NCBI GenBank assembly: GCA_041675185.1 | Contig: JBAYUH010000001.1 | Span: 1 to 64,000, forward strand | Direction: 5' to 3' | Source: UBA1557 sp041675185 | GTDB taxonomy: Bacteria > Patescibacteriota > Patescibacteriia > Magasanikbacterales > UBA922 | Length of the DNA: 64,000 nt | Shown: one piece after another, positions 61,025-64,000 of the stretch | How positions within the stretch are numbered: the stretch's first letter is position 1 | Layout of the letters: every line of letters begins with the position of its first letter | Made by a program: the position numbers and the translations under genes | The notes under the pieces: generated by a model | What the model saw: only the letters and a program-made list of their open reading frames with translations | Databases searched by the model: none | What the model was told of the DNA's origin: nothing

Positions 61025-62512
61025 ATGCCTCACAGAAATCAGACAATCAACGGTCTTATCAAAAAAATAGAATCCTATGACAAAAAGGCTGATTTTGATA
61101 TGATTCGTCTTGCCTTTGATTTCGCCAATGAAGCCCACAAAGGACAAACAAGACGCTCTGGAGAGCCATATATCACCCATCCTTTGGCAGCAGCCTATAT
61201 CTTGGCAAATATGTCCATTGATCCTGTTATCATCGTAGCTACCCTATTACACGACGTTCCAGAGGATACAAGTAGAACATTGGAAGACATCAAAGAAAAT
61301 TTTGGCGAAGAAATATATACTTTGGTCAAAGGTATTACCAAATTGGGAAAACTAAAATATCGTGGTGTCGAAAGATATATTGAAAACTTACGCAAAATGT
61401 TTATAGCTATGGCTGAAGATGTCCGTGTGATGATTATGAAATTTGCTGACAGAATTCACAATCTGACAACTCTTGATGCCTTACCACCACAAAAAAGATA
61501 TCGTATTGCCTTAGAGAGTCTAGAAATATATGCTCCTATTGCCAATCGTCTAGGTATGGATGAGATGAAAGGAGAACTTGAAGATTTGTCTTTCAAATTC
61601 GTCTATCCAAAAGAATACGAACGAGTCAAAAAAATGCGTGATGAAAAATTACAAGGAAAAGAAAAATACTTCAAACACATTATTGATATTACCAAAAAAG
61701 AATTAGACAAATCCAATATCTCAGTTATTTCTATTCATGGTAGAAATAAAAAATTATACAGTCTTTACAAAAAACTACTCAACAAAAACAACGAAATAGC
61801 TAGAATTTATGATATAGTCGCGATTCGTATTATTGTGGACAATATTGCCAAATGTTATGCAACTCTAGGAATTTTGCACAGTATCTGGAAACCAATCAAA
61901 GGACGAATCAAAGACTATATTGCTCAACCAAAACCAAATGGTTATCAATCTTTGCATACCACAGTATTTGCTGAAAATGGTGAGCCTGTCGAATTCCAAA
62001 TTCGTACTTTGGAAATGAACGAAGACGCTGAATATGGTATTGCAGCTCACTGGCACTATGACGAAAACGGTAGCAGAAGACCAAACAAAGAAATAAAATG
62101 GGTTCAAGAACTTGCCCAAATTCAAAAAGATATTTTGAACAAATTATCTGATTTAGAAGAAATGAAAGTAGATTTTTTACAAACCAGAATTTTTGTACTT
62201 ACCCCAAAAGGTGATGTGATAGATTTGCCAGAAGGAGCTACGCCTGTGGATTTTGCTTTTCATATTCACTCAGATATTGGTAACAAATGTATAGGATCAC
62301 GTGTCAATGAAAAAATGGTTAGTCTAGACACAGAACTTAGAAATGGTGATATCGTAGAAATTACTATTGACAAAAACCGCAAAGGACCAAGTATTGATTG
62401 GCTCAAATTTGTCAAAACTCATACAGCAAAAGAGCATATCCTAAATTATACCAGACCAAAAAGTAGTATTGCCAAATTCTTCAATATTTTGCCGAAGAAG
62501 GGAGAGAAATAA
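61025..62512 (+). CDS. RelA/SpoT-type (p)ppGpp synthetase/hydrolase, short form
   Basis: This enzyme makes and degrades the alarmone (p)ppGpp. The 495-residue product has the HD hydrolase domain (GQTRRSGEPYITHPLAAAYIL, LLHDVPEDT, MKFADRIHNL). The synthetase domain has YDIVAIRIIVDNIAKCYATLGILHSIWKP, GYQSLHTTVF, VEFQIRTLEMNEDAEYGIAAHW. A TGS domain follows (IFVLTPKGDVIDLPEGATPVDFAFHIHSDIG). It stops soon after TGS, so the helical, zinc-finger and ACT domains of full-length RelA/SpoT (about 700-740 residues) are missing. Regulation by the ribosome or by ligand through those domains is therefore not expected. Confidence 0.94.
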   Translation: MPHRNQTINGLIKKIESYDKKADFDMIRLAFDFANEAHKGQTRRSGEPYITHPLAAAYILANMSIDPVIIVATLLHDVPEDTSRTLEDIKENFGEEIYTLVKGITKLGKLKYRGVERYIENLRKMFIAMAEDVRVMIMKFADRIHNLTTLDALPPQKRYRIALESLEIYAPIANRLGMDEMKGELEDLSFKFVYPKEYERVKKMRDEKLQGKEKYFKHIIDITKKELDKSNISVISIHGRNKKLYSLYKKLLNKNNEIARIYDIVAIRIIVDNIAKCYATLGILHSIWKPIKGRIKDYIAQPKPNGYQSLHTTVFAENGEPVEFQIRTLEMNEDAEYGIAAHWHYDENGSRRPNKEIKWVQELAQIQKDILNKLSDLEEMKVDFLQTRIFVLTPKGDVIDLPEGATPVDFAFHIHSDIGNKCIGSRVNEKMVSLDTELRNGDIVEITIDKNRKGPSIDWLKFVKTHTAKEHILNYTRPKSSIAKFFNILPKKGEK

Positions 62513-62544
62513 ATATTGAGTTAACAAACAACTAAATATCAAAA

Positions 62545-62580
62545 AAACATATTCTAAAAAAGAATATGTTTTTAATTTTT
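62545..62580. terminator. Bidirectional terminator between RSH and the coiled-coil gene
   Basis: AAACATATTCT (62545-62555) and AGAATATGTTT (62561-62571) form a hairpin flanked by A and T runs, so it can serve both converging genes. Confidence 0.8.
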
Positions 62581-64000
62581 AGATATTAGAATCTACAGTT
62601 ATACCAAAATTATCTTTAATCTTTTGTCTGATACTTTCAGATCTATTTTTTACAATTACTAAGTCTTCCTTACTTAAGACAGATATTTTTTCTGTTTTAT
62701 TAAACTCTTTGAAAGAATAGTATTGTAACTCCGTTTTTATACCTCTACTTTCAGAAATTAATTTACCAGTAGGAAGTTGTTCATCTTCTACTGCTTTAAC
62801 TTTAGCGATGTATTCTGCTTTTTTAAAATTCTCATTCTTTTTATTTACTTCAAAATCCTGACCATTTTCATCTTGCAAAGTTTCACTTTTTTTAAAAACA
62901 CCAAATTTAACACTATTAAGAGTATCCAAAACTTTTGACAATTTTATTTTTTCATTTGGTAAATCAGCGATTTTTGCTTCAATTTCTTTGTATCTAGGTA
63001 TAGAGCTATCTATAAAAGATTCTATCTTATCCAATTCTTTCAACAATTCAACCTTTTTTTGTTCTGATTCTAATTTTTGTTTTTCTGCCCTGTCACGTTC
63101 ATACTTAGCGTCTTCCTCAGCCTTTTTGGCTTTTTCAGCTTCATATTTTTTGATTGCTTCTTCAGATAATTTTTTTGATTCAACCTTTTTTTTCAAATTA
63201 TTGATACGTAAATCTATACTAGAATGTAATTCTTTAATTTTTGTATATGATATTTGTGTCTCTGCATCAAGTGGTTTTTTTATTTGGTTAAGAATTTTTT
63301 CAATAAAAGTTTTTTGATTCTCTTTCGTTTGGATATTTTTTTCCATTTCCGCAATAGTAACGTCTGTTTGTGAATCTAATAATGAAGAAGTTTCTACTAT
63401 ATCCACTATTTCATCTTTACTAGATAACAATATTTCTTTGTTGTGTGCATGTCGTGCATTTTCTTCAGCTTCAAATTGTCTTTGTTGCGCTTCAACCTCC
63501 TCTTTCTTCCTTTTTGATTCAGCTTCCTGTTGTTCTTGTTTTTTAAATTCAACTTCTTTTTCTTGCGCTGCTTGGTAGTCCAGTTTTAATTTAATCTCAA
63601 GACCAAAATTTCTTATGTAGGAAGGAGACTCTTTATGCTTCTTTAGTATGTCATCTATTTCACTTAATGTATCACCTGCTGAACGGTAGTCTGAATCTTT
63701 AACTACATACTGAGGATAGCTTTCGGGAAAATGGCCGTTTCTATCTACTAATTGAATTGTATATCCTACATTTTTTCTTAGTTCATTTATTTTTTGAAAA
63801 AATTCTTTGATTTTATTTTCATCAACAATTTTACCTGTGTACAGATCAGCTCTTGTTTGAGAAAGAGATTCTTGTTCTCGTAACAAGTCACCATTTTCTA
63901 TTTTTTGTATTACGTCGCTGACCAATTTTTCTTTTTTTTGTATAAACTCTCGAGAATAAATTAGATCACCTTTATTTTTAGTAATCTGCGCGACTTGTTC
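62579..64000 (-). CDS. Charged coiled-coil protein, 5' end cut by window edge
   Basis: The frame is open from the right edge (no stop between 63926 and 64000) and ends at TAA 62579, giving at least 473 residues. The product is dominated by Lys, Glu and Gln. A long coiled coil runs through the middle (KKQEQQEAESKRKKEEVEAQ-type and KAKKAEEDAKYERDRAEKQK-type heptads). There are short globular stretches such as IQLVDRNGHFPESYPQYVV and a C-terminal region after VKFGVFKKSETLQDENGQDF. I recognise no family. It might be an ATPase-associated or structural protein, but the missing N-terminus would decide. Confidence 0.7.
   Translation of the reverse strand, partial: EQVAQITKNKGDLIYSREFIQKKEKLVSDVIQKIENGDLLREQESLSQTRADLYTGKIVDENKIKEFFQKINELRKNVGYTIQLVDRNGHFPESYPQYVVKDSDYRSAGDTLSEIDDILKKHKESPSYIRNFGLEIKLKLDYQAAQEKEVEFKKQEQQEAESKRKKEEVEAQQRQFEAEENARHAHNKEILLSSKDEIVDIVETSSLLDSQTDVTIAEMEKNIQTKENQKTFIEKILNQIKKPLDAETQISYTKIKELHSSIDLRINNLKKKVESKKLSEEAIKKYEAEKAKKAEEDAKYERDRAEKQKLESEQKKVELLKELDKIESFIDSSIPRYKEIEAKIADLPNEKIKLSKVLDTLNSVKFGVFKKSETLQDENGQDFEVNKKNENFKKAEYIAKVKAVEDEQLPTGKLISESRGIKTELQYYSFKEFNKTEKISVLSKEDLVIVKNRSESIRQKIKDNFGITVDSNI

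Overview
The window looks like a piece of a Candidate Phyla Radiation (Patescibacteria, Parcubacteria-type) genome. The DNA is AT-rich. The standard bacterial code fits, with TGA used as a stop. Genes are tightly packed. The surface layer protein, the lack of lipid A genes, and several small hypothetical families are of the kind I associate with this group. The assignment is inference; no 16S gene is present.

Layout. (1) 1-4.7 kb: a translation block with smpB, tmRNA (ssrA), infC, rpmI, rplT, a compact hairpin RNA whose loop carries an anti-Shine-Dalgarno sequence, a 42-residue basic protein, tRNA-Asp, and a GC-richer solitary gene. (2) 4.7-16.7 kb: central metabolism (trhO, a family 1 glycosidase, a PEP synthase fused to a lipoprotein-like domain, pyruvate kinase) and a large secreted C39-peptidase/adhesin-like protein. 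(3) 16.7-45.6 kb, all on the minus strand: a surface polysaccharide locus. It makes UDP-Gal and UDP-GlcA (galE, ugd), GDP-fucose (gmd, fcl) and CMP-pseudaminic-acid-type sugar (pseB, pseC, pseF, pseI plus formyl- and amidino-transfer genes). It also carries a phospho-aminoalcohol-like decoration set (cytidylyltransferase/PLP-enzyme fusion, methyltransferase, LicD), glycosyltransferases including a GT11 fucosyltransferase and a GT6 blood-group-type transferase, an ABC exporter (Wzm/Wzt) and an O-antigen-ligase-like protein with TPRs. (4) 45.8-52.1 kb: an S-layer-like protein with a long structured mRNA leader, a DUF5667-like membrane protein and an ECF sigma factor. (5) 52.5-64 kb: a HTH regulator, LCP ligase, der, pth, dprA, topA, a CxxC conserved protein, a RelA/SpoT enzyme, and a coiled-coil protein cut by the right edge.

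How it fits together: the sugar-nucleotide genes supply donors that match the encoded transferases (GDP-Fuc for GT11, UDP-Gal for GT6). The glycan would be exported by the ABC transporter and attached by the ligase or the LCP protein beside the S-layer. The sigma/DUF5667 pair directly upstream of the S-layer gene is a plausible envelope regulator.

Most intergenic gaps are filled by degenerate tandem words of 7-9 bp (AAAGTC, AAAGGC, TTTATTGG, CTGCTG and others), usually as inverted pairs. Several predicted N-terminal extensions are just these repeats read through. The least explained elements are the anti-SD hairpin RNA, the S-layer leader, the fusion/LicD decoration set and the repeat system.
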